Shown piece by piece: positions 1-11,152 of a DNA stretch of 64,000 nt (its first letter is position 1; every line of letters begins with the position of its first letter). This stretch comes from Dermatemys mawii (taxonomy: Eukaryota > Chordata > Testudines > Dermatemydidae), in assembly GCA_007922305.1 (NCBI GenBank), contig ML677364.1, forward strand, positions 22,985,326 through 23,049,325, written 5' to 3'. A model generated the notes under the pieces. It was given only the letters and a program-made list of their open reading frames with translations, was not told the DNA's origin and searched no databases. Made by a program: the position numbers and the translations under genes.

Positions 1-458
1 GTGCTGCTTGGAGAGAAATGTGGTCAGAGCAGATGGCTGTTAGAGTACATCGTTTGGGCATCCTCTGCCAGTGCGGGGACTGCAGTGCAAACATCACCAG
101 CCCTACCCCAAAGTAGGATTGTCTACATCTTGGGATAACCCAAGATGCCTTCAAATTAGTAAAATCTGCACCTCTGGTTGGAATCATTTTAAGATTTATG
201 ACAAATTTACCAAAATCAACATCTTAATACCCTGTCTTTGGGGACACCATCTTCTTTTCCACTTTACATTTTCATCATTTTTCTGCTGGGAGTCAGGAGA
301 GAAAATTGATGTCTCCACTGAGTGCAACGCTGGGTTTAACTTAGGAGAAAAATTTGATTCAAGATGTGTTTAAATGAAACTCCTCTCTAACAATAAATGA
401 ACCTGGAGCCAGCCCTTCTGCCCTTCAGTAGAGTCCACAAGTTTTGGAGTAGTTTTTT
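1..458. other. Unique AT-rich sequence, no gene seen
   Basis: A 100-codon frame opens from a GTG near position 71, but it shows no recognisable domain, no splice-site context and no codon bias. I regard it as chance. I recognise no repeat here. Confidence 0.5.
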
Positions 459-557
459 AGGGCCCAATCCTATAAACTGCACAAGATTAAAATCAGTGTG
501 AGTAAATGGTGCTCATTGCATCACAGGAGGTGCTTGGTATTTTGTAGGATTAGACTC
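459..557. repeat. Foldback MITE-like repeat
   Basis: About 100 bp bounded by imperfect inverted ends: GGGCCCAATCCTA on the left and TAGGATTAGACTC on the right, matching at about 10 of 13 positions. The ends and short size fit a non-autonomous DNA transposon family I have seen widely in turtle sequence. No target duplication was found, so the superfamily is open. Confidence 0.45.
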
Positions 558-1430
558 TTATTGGCATGCTATATACTTCTAGTTTTTTAAAAAAATTCAT
601 TGACCTTTTAAAAGTACAGGAAAAACACGTACTGACCTTGAGACTGAGTTCACACATTCTGAGAGGGTGAGAAAATTGTAATAATTAACCATATACTTGA
701 CCTCCAAATACTTACTATGGAAGTCCTGGTCCATCTGTTTTTATAACAACACTGTAGGTTGAAACCTGAAGTCCTGAATTTCATGGGTTATCTCACTGTG
801 GGAGGTTAATGCAAGCAGCAAGCAATAACACTCCTGCTCACCAGCCAAGGGATTTGGCAAAGCAATAGTACCATTGGGTCATTTACCTGAAAATAAGAAG
901 AGCTGAGGCACCATCACACACTAAAAATATTTGGTATTCTTTTGGAGTTTTTCCCAAAATATATTTTTATTATTTACATACTATTTTTTTTGTTATTTAT
1001 TCATGTTCTGGTCTGCAGGCCTTCTCTATGGCCACCTTTCCCATCTCTCCGAGCATGAAAATAAAAAAGATCCAGGCCACCTGAATTCCTTTCAGACTCT
1101 GTTCCCCATGCTGGGGAAAGGTAGAGCTGTGGAAGAAGTCCAGCATGGCCAAAGAGCTGCTCCCATAGCCAATCAGTAGGCATGTGTAGAGGGATACTGC
1201 TCCCTTGTTTTCCCCCTGTAACTCCTGCAGTACTACACCAAGTGCTGTTTGGAGGGGTTCACATTGAACTTCATAGCTAATTGACTCACACACCACACAT
1301 GTGGTCCATGGAGTTCCTGCATGTGAGTGAGAAGACTCAAGGAGCATGGAACTGATTGTGAGATGTCTACGGAGTGTGCCACCTGTTTTTGGATCTCCCT
1401 TGGTTCCTAGTGAAGAACAACTGAGCAGTG
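558..1430. other. Unique sequence, no gene seen
   Basis: Two overlapping minus-strand frames (around 997-1347) and a plus-strand frame at 931 are mutually antisense, carry no domain I recognise and have no promoter or splice context. I treat them as chance. Confidence 0.5.
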
Positions 1431-2180
1431 GACGTGATATACTTTGACTTTAGCAAAGCTTTTAATACTGTTTCCCACAGTATTCGTGCCAGCAAGTTAA
1501 AGAAGTATGGGCTGGATTAATGGACTATAAGGTGCATAAAAAGCTGGCTAGATCTCCGGGCTCGATGGGTAGTGATCAATGGCTCCATGTCTAGTTGGCA
1601 GCTGGTATCAAGCAGCATGCCCCAGGGGACAGTCCTGGGGCTGGTTTTGTTCAGAATCCTCATTAATGATCTGGATGATGAGATTAATTGCACCTCAGCA
1701 AGTTCACAGATGACACTAGCTGCGGGAGAGGTAGATATACAGGAGGGTAGGGATAGGGTCCAGAGTGACCTAGATAAACTGGAGGATTGGGCCAAAAGAA
1801 AACTGATGTGGTTCAGCAAGTACAATTGCAGAGTCCTGCATTTAGAACGGAAGAATCTCATGCATGACTACAGGCTGGGGACCCACTGGCTAAGCGGCAG
1901 TTCTGCAGAAAAAGACCTAGGGATTATAGTGGACGAGAAGCTGGATATAAGTCAATAGTGTGCCCTTGTTGCCAAGAAGGCTAATGGCGTATTGGGCTAC
2001 ATTAATAGGAACATTGCCAGCAGATCAAGGGAAGTGAATATTCCCTTCTATTCGGCACTGGTGAGCTCACATCTGGAATATTGCATCCAGTTTTGGGCTG
2101 TCCACTACAGAAAGGATGCAGACAAATTGGAGACAGTCCAGTGGAGGGCAACAAAAATGATTAGGGGGTGGGGCACATGA
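1431..2180 (+). pseudogene. CR1 LINE reverse-transcriptase fragment, frameshifted
   Basis: This is a decayed piece of ORF2 of a CR1 non-LTR retrotransposon, which encodes an endonuclease and reverse transcriptase that copy the element's RNA at a nicked target. In plus-strand order I see palm motif A as YFDFSKAF (about 1440-1475), then a block reading PQGTVLG (about 1619-1640), matching the conserved PQGS.LGP motif. Motif C, normally FADD, survives only in a shifted frame as FTDD (about 1705). The long open frame at 1572-1958 therefore crosses at least one frameshift, and another open segment follows at 1992-2180. The 5' end is missing, as is usual for CR1. The 3' end stops inside the coding region instead of at the CR1 3' UTR, so a later deletion or rearrangement removed the tail. 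It is not functional. Confidence 0.9.
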
Positions 2181-2599
2181 CTTCACATTCCTCCTCAAGA
2201 CTCCTTTCTTTTTACTGTCCTTTGACAGTTGTCCTCCACTTCAATGCACTTGCTGCCTTTCAGGGTTCCATTCCTTCTTAAAAGCTGAATATACCTGAAA
2301 TCTGATCAGCTGCTGCAGTGAATGAGATGGTGATCATTCCTTGAAGTCCAAAAGCCTCTTTTTATTGATATCCACATGAATAGGTCTTTGTTCACATGTG
2401 CATTTAGGGAATGGCAATTCTTCATAGAAATGCCTGTCTTTGCATTCTGCTACCTACCCTGAAATTCACTTACAGTGTGATCTGTGACATTAACTAGGTA
2501 ACCAAGTACTGCCCCTTCCCTGATCTCTCAGTATCTGGTGAAGTTATTGCAAAAGTGGCAGAGAGATACCTCTCCAGTATGTCTACTTTATAAGGCAAC

Positions 2600-2830
2600 A
2601 CATCTAGATGGGGCAAGGCAGGTGGTGATGGGAGATGAGAGCTGAGATGTAGGTAGGAGCAGGGTTACGCAGAACCTGAATCATGACGGATAAAGATTTG
2701 ACGTTTATGTGGAAAGAGACAGGGAACCAGTGAAGGGACTCAGTAAAAGGGGTGTTGTGGTCACAGAAAGGACAGCTTAATGGAGAGTTGGGAAGAGGAG
2801 ATAAGAAAGAGGAAATACAGTAGTAATAAT
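2600..2830 (-). pseudogene. L2-like LINE ORF2 C-terminal remnant
   Basis: On the minus strand an open frame reads SLHWFPVSFHINVKSLSV followed by a segment ending APTYISALI. This matches the LHWLPV..RI.FK...L...L...APSYLSDLL block found downstream of the reverse transcriptase in L2-clade LINEs. The frame stops just after this block, as expected near the ORF2 end. Only about 70 residues are recognisable and the rest of the element is absent. Another LINE clade sharing this block (L3, CR1-like) is possible. Confidence 0.6.
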
Positions 2831-2922
2831 AATGGTATTCCACATTACCATAACACATATCATGGATAAAAATAAACATACATTTGTGGAGACAAGAACA
2901 TGTCTGCAATTTAATCACACAG

Positions 2923-3003
2923 GATCAGATCCTCAAAGATATTTAGGCTCCTAACTTCCATAGAAATCAATACAAATAAGGATTTTAAATACCTTTGAGG
3001 CCT
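2923..3003. repeat. Palindromic MITE-like repeat
   Basis: Inverted ends: left GATCCTCAAAGATATTTA and right AAATACCTTTGAGGCC, around a short core. It looks like the same foldback family as the nested 64-bp unit at 14619-14682 and a possible copy near 43893-43990. No target duplication was confirmed. Confidence 0.45.
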
Positions 3004-5234
3004 TAGCATAATAGATTAGTTCTGACAAAATATTAAACAATTCTCATTTATGCTATGGCCACCTTTCACACTCTAGCCATGAACAGAGGCCTGAAAGTGA
3101 GTGTAAATATAATTTACTCCCACTGTAGGACAACTTCACAGTGATAAAACCAGTCTTAGTGCAAATAAGAATCAGATCCATTATTTTAATCATGTCAAAT
3201 ATTGTATCTCTACTCATGCCTTTCAATCTTACTTGATAAAAACAAAATTGTAAAATGTCATGTCAGAATTTCTACTCTTTTTTTACAGGACTGAACCTGA
3301 AACCATAAATATGTCCCATCTCATCTTGTTACTTTATTTTCTCTCTTTTTTGGAAAGGCTCATTGACTAGATTCTCAGCTGAGGATGTATACCCTAGAAG
3401 ATTGTATCCATTTTTTTCCAATTGCTGTGATGTCAACTAAGAATCTACTACAACCTTGCAGCATTGGAAGTACTAAGGGTCCACTTCTGCCACCTTTACT
3501 CAATTTGGCAGTACCCTATTGTGCTATTAGTTGATCCCATTGATTTCCAAGGGACACAGTGAAGAGTAATTATCAGAGTGGACAACTGAATGATACTCTA
3601 AGTTGTGTAGGGATTATAGGGGAAATGCACGATACTCAGAGAAGCCATTACTACACTTATTTATATGTCCTCATTGACTGAACATTTTTCTAAATAAAAT
3701 TTCTGTTAATCAAAGTGAATTGAGAGCTAGAGCTTGTGAATTCACAGTTACACAACCCCTGATGATGTGGCATAGATACCACGATTTACTAGCCGAAAGC
3801 TAGCAATGTTTTTGGTCAATCAAACCTTAAAAATATGTCAGTGCTTGTGTTGAGGTGCTAAATGGATATGGAAGGCATCTTTATACTTGGAGAACTACTT
3901 TATTTGGGCCAAAAATATTCTGTATTAAACAATAAGGTATTCCTAAATCTTTTCTGTTATTCCAGTTTGTAAAATCATAGAAATTAGAGATAGTAGATAC
4001 ATATTTATAGCTAATCTAATTTATCTTTCAAGGAATGCAGGATTATTCAGTATATTTTAAATACAGTTGTCCCGACTGCTGTTTTGGTTTAAACCCTTTC
4101 TGCTAATAGCAACAAATAAGATATTTTTTTACCAAGAAAACTCATCCTAAGGTTTTAGCTGCTGGCATCCTCCCATCCTCAACCACCCACACACCATCCC
4201 ATCCTCTTACTTCTCCAATGTCAAGTTAAACTGTGCTTTTCTTTATATAAATGAAACATTAGCATGTATTTGTTATGTTTACAGAACAGAAGCCAGTAGA
4301 TGGATATATAGTATTTGACACATTCAGATACAGAGACCCACCTGTGGTATGTGGGATGTTACAAGCCTCTCACTTGCTTATTGAATAGCAGAATATAAAG
4401 AGAAATAATAATGCAGTATTAGGTTAGAGTTCAGTAAGAATCAGAACCCATCTGATACCTGAGAGTTGGGAGGAGTTGGGAAATGGACTAACCTGAACTT
4501 TAGTTTCAATGACTTGTACACAATTGCCTTTTTAGGAACAAAGTCTCCCTCAGTAATAGCCTCTGCCTTTGCACTTACCATCAATTGCAACCATAATATT
4601 AGAAGCTTGGCTGAAAATATGGCCTTTATGCTCTCACTGAGGAAATACTAAATCTAGCATAGTTATCTTATAACAAAAACAAACAAACAAAATCAGCTGT
4701 CAAAACTAAACAAAAGCTTTTAAACACACTGCCTAAAAGTTCCATAGATATCTTTCATTTTCTTTTGTTTATTTATTTTCACATTCAGTAGTTTGCTATC
4801 ATTTAATCTTTGCCCTCGGGTTTCCTTTTGGAATATGGATTAAGAAGACTGTCCAAAGACTAAATTTTATTGTCAAAAAGATCAGAAATCATGTAAATCC
4901 AGTGCATATATTTTAGGGGACAAATTGACAACAGTATCTTAGCTTTGTGATAATACAATAGCCAGCAGGTAGATGAAAAGAAGACTAATGGGGAAATTTG
5001 ATCCTATTTGTTGACAGCAAATGGCTGTTTAAATATAAGAAAAATGATCCCAAAGTTTTGCTGATTTTAAATGCCTCACTCCTACATCTACAGGACAAAA
5101 GAGGGGAAAAATTAAAATTAAAATTTTTCCCATGAAGAGAATCTTCTTTTGGTGACAAAGTCTAAAATGGCAAAATCAGTTTAATTGTGTTCAGTTTGGA
5201 GAAATGTTGAATAATACCAATGCTCTACAAAGGT
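3004..5234. other. Unique AT-rich intergenic or intronic sequence
   Basis: About 2.2 kb with frequent stops in every frame. A 61-codon plus-strand frame at 4466 has no recognisable motif. I see no repeat that I can name and no structural RNA. Confidence 0.45.
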
Positions 5235-5360
5235 GGGATTATTATTCTCATTTCAGTTTTTCACCCAAGGTCACACAGAGAGTCACTGAAGTCATTAATA
5301 GAATATAGGCTTCCTGACTTCCAGTCCAGTACCTTATCCACTGGACCATGCTGCCTCTGT
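5235..5360 (-). repeat. MIR-type SINE fragment
   Basis: On the minus strand this matches the MIR core and tRNA-like head. The plus strand reads CCCAAGGTCACACAGAGAG, the complement of the conserved CTGTGTGACCTTGGG core. It is followed by CACTGGACCATGCTGCCTC, the complement of the tRNA-derived A-box side. The small frames across it are accidental. Confidence 0.75.
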
Positions 5361-6764
5361 GTGCTCTGTTCTCCTGTTGTTTTCAGAGAGCATAAACTGT
5401 GTTTGGCTTGGTTACCAGACAGTTTTGGTTCAGAGCAATGTTTTGGCCCCTCACCAGAGACAAATATCAATACAGTGAAAACACAAATGGGTCCAAATGA
5501 AACCTCTGAATTTGAATACACCTGGGGGGCCTTAAGGAGGATAACATTTGCATATAGAATAATATTTTGCTAATAGGCCCTATTTTTATAGTAGGCCAAC
5601 CCCAAACCTTGGACCTGAACACTCCTTCAAGCCCAACATCAGGATGTTTGAAATCTGGATCCAAATTCTATGGCTTGAACTTCTTTTTAAGAGCTTACAT
5701 CCCTTATTTTGAACACTGATATTTTTGTGCAGTAGTAATATCTTCCAGATTTCCAGAAACAATCCTCAATTTACTCTCACAATAGTGGCAAGTAGGGCAG
5801 GGTGAAAAATGGTTTGAGATTTCAACAAGTGTTCCCACTCCACATCAGGATGAAACTGAGACCCTCTGAAGTTTTTTGATGAAGAACCAGAGAGAGAGGT
5901 GTAAGGTGCTCCTGGGATCCAGTAGCCCCAGGTTCACATCCTTAAGTAGGAGCATTGACTTGCACATGCGTGTCCCAAATTCCAGGTGATTGCCCTAACC
6001 GCCAGGTTATTTTACGCTCTCTGTCTTGTTTTGACCAGAAATTCCATCCTGGACCTGAGAAACCTTTCCTGTGAAAGTGTCACAGAAAGTGATGTGTTCC
6101 TATGAAAAGTTTGGTTTTGGCAAATCGGCATTTTTTGACAAATACAGTTTTATCAAAAAATTCCTGTCCTGTTTGCCATCTTTAGTGGCAAACCTAGTAC
6201 AAACTCCTCCCCTACCCTATATGCCTGGAGGTAGTGAAAAATACTGTTACATAACCTGCGTTTCCAGGTATTGACTAGACCATATATGATGAAGAGGAGT
6301 AACACTGTGGCACTTGTATTAGCGAGATTATCGGCACCCCAGTGGCTCGTGGTTTCCCGTACAGACTCCTAAAATAAGTCTTTTAAAATAACTCTTATGT
6401 TCAGTTGAAACAGGCTCTTGCATGGGCCATTTAGCTTAAAAAGAAGAAGCTAGTATGTGTGTTTGTCTGTATTTACTCTGCCCCATCAGTTTAAAACAAA
6501 GGCAGGCCACTGGCACTGCCTACATTTTTCAACCCATAGAGGCAGAGCTGATTGACTTGTTTTCTTTGCTTGTGTGTCATTGTTGGCAATAGCACTGTGG
6601 CATGGAAAGGATCCTGGCATCCTGGTAGTCTTTCTTCCCTGAGGAATGGCCTTGTACCCTGAAAATGTCATTATTATCTATTCTCAATTAGGACACCAGA
6701 TACTCTAAAATGGGCCCATTTTAAAGAGGTTAGGGGAGGTGTCATAAGTGTGAAGTAGCCTAGA
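5361..6764. other. Mostly unique sequence with a possible tRNA-SINE scrap
   Basis: A stretch around 5925-6020 (CCCCAGGTTCACATCC, then GCCCTAACCGCCAGG) resembles a reversed tRNA-derived SINE head, but too weakly to delimit. The remainder shows nothing I recognise. Open frames at 6071 and 6486 are short and featureless. Confidence 0.4.
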
Positions 6765-7535
6765 ATTAGTGTTTACCTGTAAGGGGTTAAGCTAAAGGTA
6801 ACCTGAGAGGTGGACAACTGACCAATGAGAAATTCCTCAGGAGACAAAAGATTTTAAGTTTCAGTTTCTCTCTGGGTCTCTCTCTGTTCACCTCAGCTAT
6901 GGGATGAACACAGCTATGTCTTTCACTGTAACTATAGATTCTATCAAGTACTGTAGTCAGTAAGTTTACCTTCTTTTTATCACTTAGAGGGTTCTCAGTG
7001 GTGAGTGTTGGCTGGGTGCTTCTTGATATTGTACGCTTCAGCAGAGATATCAACAGTGGGAGAAAATTGCCTCGGGGGAGAGGTTTGGTTTCTGAATCCT
7101 TTTGTTGATTATGGTAGATGCTGTTCTATTGATGGTTATAAGAGATTTATTCCTTTCTTCTTTTCTTTTATTAAAATCTTTCTTTTAAGAATCTGGCTGT
7201 TTGTTTTCCATTGTGTAAGATCCTGGTTTGGGATCGGGCACGTCTTGCAGGAGCAGGCGAGGTTTGTTTTTTTTTCTCTCAAGCTTCCCAGGGAAGGAAG
7301 AAGTTTGGGGGGTTAGTGGAAAGGGAAAGAAGGGTCCCAAACTACCCTAGACCTAGTTTGGTGGTGGCAGTGTACCAGGTCCAGATACAGAAGAAGTTGT
7401 GTTCTGGGGAAAAACATTTTAACCCAAGCTGGTAAAATAAGCTGGGGGGGTGGGGTATTTCTTTTTTCATGCGGGTCCCCACATCTGTGAGTCCCCACTC
7501 CTAGAGTTCAGAGTGGGGAGGCAATCCTGGCAGGA
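6765..7535 (+). mobile_element. LTR-like block, probable solo LTR of an old retroelement
   Basis: The block starts near TGTAAGGGGTTAAGC and has a CCAAT box in GACCAATGAG (about 6820). It contains a T/A-rich stretch with ATTAAAATC that could act as a poly(A) signal (about 7170), and ends with an LTR-like GAGTCCCCACTCC / AGAGTGGGGAGG region near 7490-7525. The order of promoter-like, poly(A)-like and U5-like parts resembles an LTR family I have seen in turtles. I could not find flanking target duplications or TG...CA ends, so the class and exact limits are unsure. Small open frames inside are not genes. Confidence 0.4.
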
Positions 7536-10500
7536 GGCATTTGAGAAAAGATGGCACACTTCGCTAGTAATAACATGGTGTGGGGAGAAGAGGGAGCTGG
7601 TATCATATCAAGTGGACAGTCTAGTGTGATAGCCCTGACAGAGTTCTGCTGCTGCTCCTGTGTGATGGTCAATAACTGATCCCTGTATTTGCCACCTCTC
7701 CCAGGGTGTTCATTCTAGTTGTCTAACTCTTCTCTTCATCAAAATCTTCAGGTAAAGCACCTCAGTTCCCTTGTGCAGCCTTTTGTGCTTATGTCAGACA
7801 CTGTCATCACCTTGACTGTCCTTATCTGCAATTGAACCCTCCACTCAGTGACCTTCCTTCCCTCCCTCTCCATGAACCCCTCTCTGCCCTTTAACCCTGA
7901 CTGTCAGCATAATGAAGGCTTGATTTCAATACTTTCTCTCATTTCTCTGTTCACTGCTCTGCAGGTTAATGCAGATTCCAAACTTCAACAAGCAGCTGTT
8001 AAACATGTCATTAACACTGCTTCGCCTGCAAATGAAACTCTGCTATTGGGATTATTCTGGGAGCTATAGTTTTGTGATGAGCTTTGTCAATCACAGCTGA
8101 CCTGCTGTGTACAGAATGAAACTCAGATTATCTTCTTTCTTCCTCAGACTCTTGTCATTTTTTCACAAAGAATTACTATTCTACTCCCCGAAAGATTGAT
8201 TACTTGCACAAATAAGAGAGTCTGAGACATTAATACAAAATTCACAGGCTTTTCTTTATCTCAAACCTACAACTCCCTCTACATTTCCTCCTGGTAATTA
8301 TATTAGAATTGTGTACACTAGGAATTGCCATCTGATTATTATGAAACTAGTTTTGTCATGACAAAAATGAGCTTAAGTCTTGTTTTTTTGGAAAATGATC
8401 AGTACAGTGCACTGGATGAGAGAGAAGGAGATTAAATCCAACTTGCTTTCATCCATGAATGCTTTCATCTCTTTTTCAAACACAGGAAATGATTACCACT
8501 GCTATAAGCTGCAGTTCATATGAGTGAAAAAGGATAAGAAAATATTGAAAATTCTGTAACCAACAGAAGGATATAATATAGGTCCCTGGTACCCACTGAG
8601 AGACATGTACTTTATTTTTCTATACTGGCAATGTCAAGGGTTTCACATTTTAAGAGTTGCCTTCCATTCAGGTGTCATTAAGTAGTGGAGAATATGTTAA
8701 TTAATTTGCAATTTCTCTGGGTTAGCATTTTCTTTTATTGCAAGAAAGATAAATATGAGAAAAAATTTCCCCTCTCAAATCTGACTGTCCTCATCAGTCA
8801 CTTAATGAACCTCATTCTTTGCTCTTCCAGTGAAAATCTCTGTGTAGCCCCAGCAAAGGTTAAATGGTTCTTGGGGTTTGAATGTAATGAGACACTGGAC
8901 CTTTGCTGACAAGGTTTTGGAAGTATTGGAAATACAGATGCAAAACACTTAAAGAGGCCTAGTGGTTTGACTTTGCATCTTTATTGTCTCACTTCAATCT
9001 CTTGATCTAACCAGTTCTTTGTTTTCCAATCGCAAAGTAGGGAAACTGAGTGAGCCCCTATAGTCAACTATTGTCCTTTCATTAGAAACGTGAATTCTAA
9101 TGAACTGTGTACGGTATACTATAAAAGTCAATATTTAGAATGGGCCTGGTCTTCATGCAGGGTATATGTTTAAATTCATGCTGCTGTGAACTCACCTCCT
9201 TGAATAATATACTCTGGTAAATAAAAGCACTTAGAGGTTCATTCTTTTTATCCAGCAGATTTCTGCTTTGCACGTCTGAATTTATCTATTGAGCTTGTGA
9301 TGGAAAAGTAAGTCCAGCCATGACTTCCCTCCAACCGCCATTAGAATTCCTTTTTTTTTTAAACTGCACACACAAGACAGTACAAAATTCAAACTTTTGC
9401 AAGCTCGAAAGTCAACAGAGCTGCTAAATATAGAGTCACATTCAAAACAAAATCGTTGCCTCATGAATCATGATGACATTCTGAACAGATGAGAGGGAGG
9501 GTGTGTGTGTGTTTCAGAGAAACGGAAGCCTAAGACCAGTATCAATGAGAGAGACTGAAAGAGCGAGAAGGATGTTGGATAAATGCAGACAGGTCTCAAA
9601 TCCTGGAACTGGCACTATTAAGGTTCTTTATTTTAACCCCTAAATCAGAGAAGAAAGAGGAAGCAGGCGGAGCATGGCGTGAGCGACAAAATATTCACCA
9701 AACAAAACCCACAATTATTGGCAACTGAATATTTCATATTTTGATTCATTCAAGCTTTGTGAGCCCCAAATAGCACTTTTAAGTATTCAGGTTTTTTCTC
9801 TGTTGACTTTAATTAAGCTTGTCCCAGGCTGGCAATCCCGATGAACATGGAGAATGTTTTTGTAAAGGAGCAAGCTTTCTACCACGGCAGATTTTTTCTT
9901 GAGCTCATCCAGCTGTTATTTAAACTCAGACTCTTAGTATGTCATCAGGTACAATCTTTGAAATATAAGATATTAAACTGCTGCACCATAAATATTTTCC
10001 ACTTGGTGACTGTGTAAATTACCATATTATTTCCTGATTCAGATATGCCTGATGAAACCTAGTATCAGTGATAAGTGGATGTATATACAGTACCGTCTGT
10101 GTAGGGACTGGCACTTACCGCTTTAATGAGCAGATATACCTTCATTAATGTATCTAGTTGTATGTTTTTTGCTTCTCCATCATTTTACCATTACTGCATT
10201 AGTAACAGAAGTATATCCCCATGACCTTAAGATAAGAACATATAGTAGTAACATTTCCTCAGTATCATAGTGACTCCTGCCTGGTGGTATATAGTGAACA
10301 TGTGGTTTTCCCTCATTGTTGCACTGGACGAATAAAATGCTCTGGATGCCAGTCTGTACAGATGTAACAGTGGCCTAGTGCAATTGCAGGCTAACCAAAT
10401 TTTCCTCCTTAAATGTCATCAAAGTTAAGTCCATTGGCAACTGCTCTTGCCTTACTGAAATAGTAAACCTTTTTAGCACTGTTATAGAAATAGTGTATCA

Positions 10501-10615
10501 ACTTCTTCATAGAAGAACAACATCTGATGTTTCGAGCAGCAGCAATTCAAGTAAATAAAAATATGATTAAAATTTTAGATATTTGACAGACCTTTATGGT
10601 ATACATTGGTTTTAC
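7536..10615. other. Unique sequence, possible conserved non-coding segment
   Basis: About 3 kb without a recognisable repeat or gene. The part at about 9640-10020 is free of identifiable transposons and keeps several clustered AT-rich homeodomain-like words (TTAATTAAGC, AATATTTCATATTTTG). It is a plausible regulatory element, but only cross-species alignment could show this. Confidence 0.35.
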
Positions 10616-10619
10616 CAGA

Positions 10620-10725
10620 GCTAAGTGACTAATGAACTACAGGTCCAATTCTACTCAAAGTCACAATGGCGTAAACCTAGAGCAATTTATTCTGAGTTAA
10701 TCCAGAACAGAATTTGGCCCAGTCC
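10620..10725. repeat. Old dispersed foldback repeat fragment
   Basis: A short block from GGTCCAATTCTACTC to CAGAATTTGGCCC resembles the common reptile repeat with ends of the GGGCCAAATTCTG type around a core with GTGTAAATC-like words. Related scraps occur near 22860-22930, 42090-42180 and 59640-59740. The transposon class is unknown. Confidence 0.35.
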
Positions 10726-10889
10726 CTTTATTTTTAAAGGATTTTTACAGAAATGTAGCAAACTGTCTGAATGACCAGGATTTCCATTAGGCCCTCCACA
10801 ATACTTGATTTCATGGATTGCATTTATGGGCCAGATTCTCAGTTGTTATAAGCTGCTATCACTGGCAGTCTTTCTGCCCTTTCTTCACT

Positions 10890-11152
10890 ATAACAGGGTT
10901 TAAAAGAGAACTGGATAAATTCATGGAGGTTAAGTCCATTAATGGCTATTAGCCAGGATGGGTAAGGAATGGTGTCCCTAGCCTCTGTTTGTCAGAGGGG
11001 GGTGATGGATGTCAGGAGGGAGATCGCTTGATCGTTACCTGTTAGGTTCACTCACTCTGGGACACCTGGCATTGGCCACTGTCAGGATACTAGGCTGGAT
11101 GGACCTTTGGTTTGACCCAGTATGGCCATTTTTATGTTCTCGTGTTCTTAAA
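10890..11152 (+). mobile_element. CR1 LINE 3' end
   Basis: The sequence runs through the conserved CR1 3' UTR: ATTAATGGCTATTAGCC, then TGGCATTGGCCACTGTC, then GACCCAGTATGGCC, and ends with TTATGTTCTCGTGTTCTT, a decayed version of the short terminal repeats used to prime CR1 reverse transcription. It is a 5'-truncated insertion of about 260 bp on the plus strand. It lacks the reverse-transcriptase domain. Confidence 0.9.
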
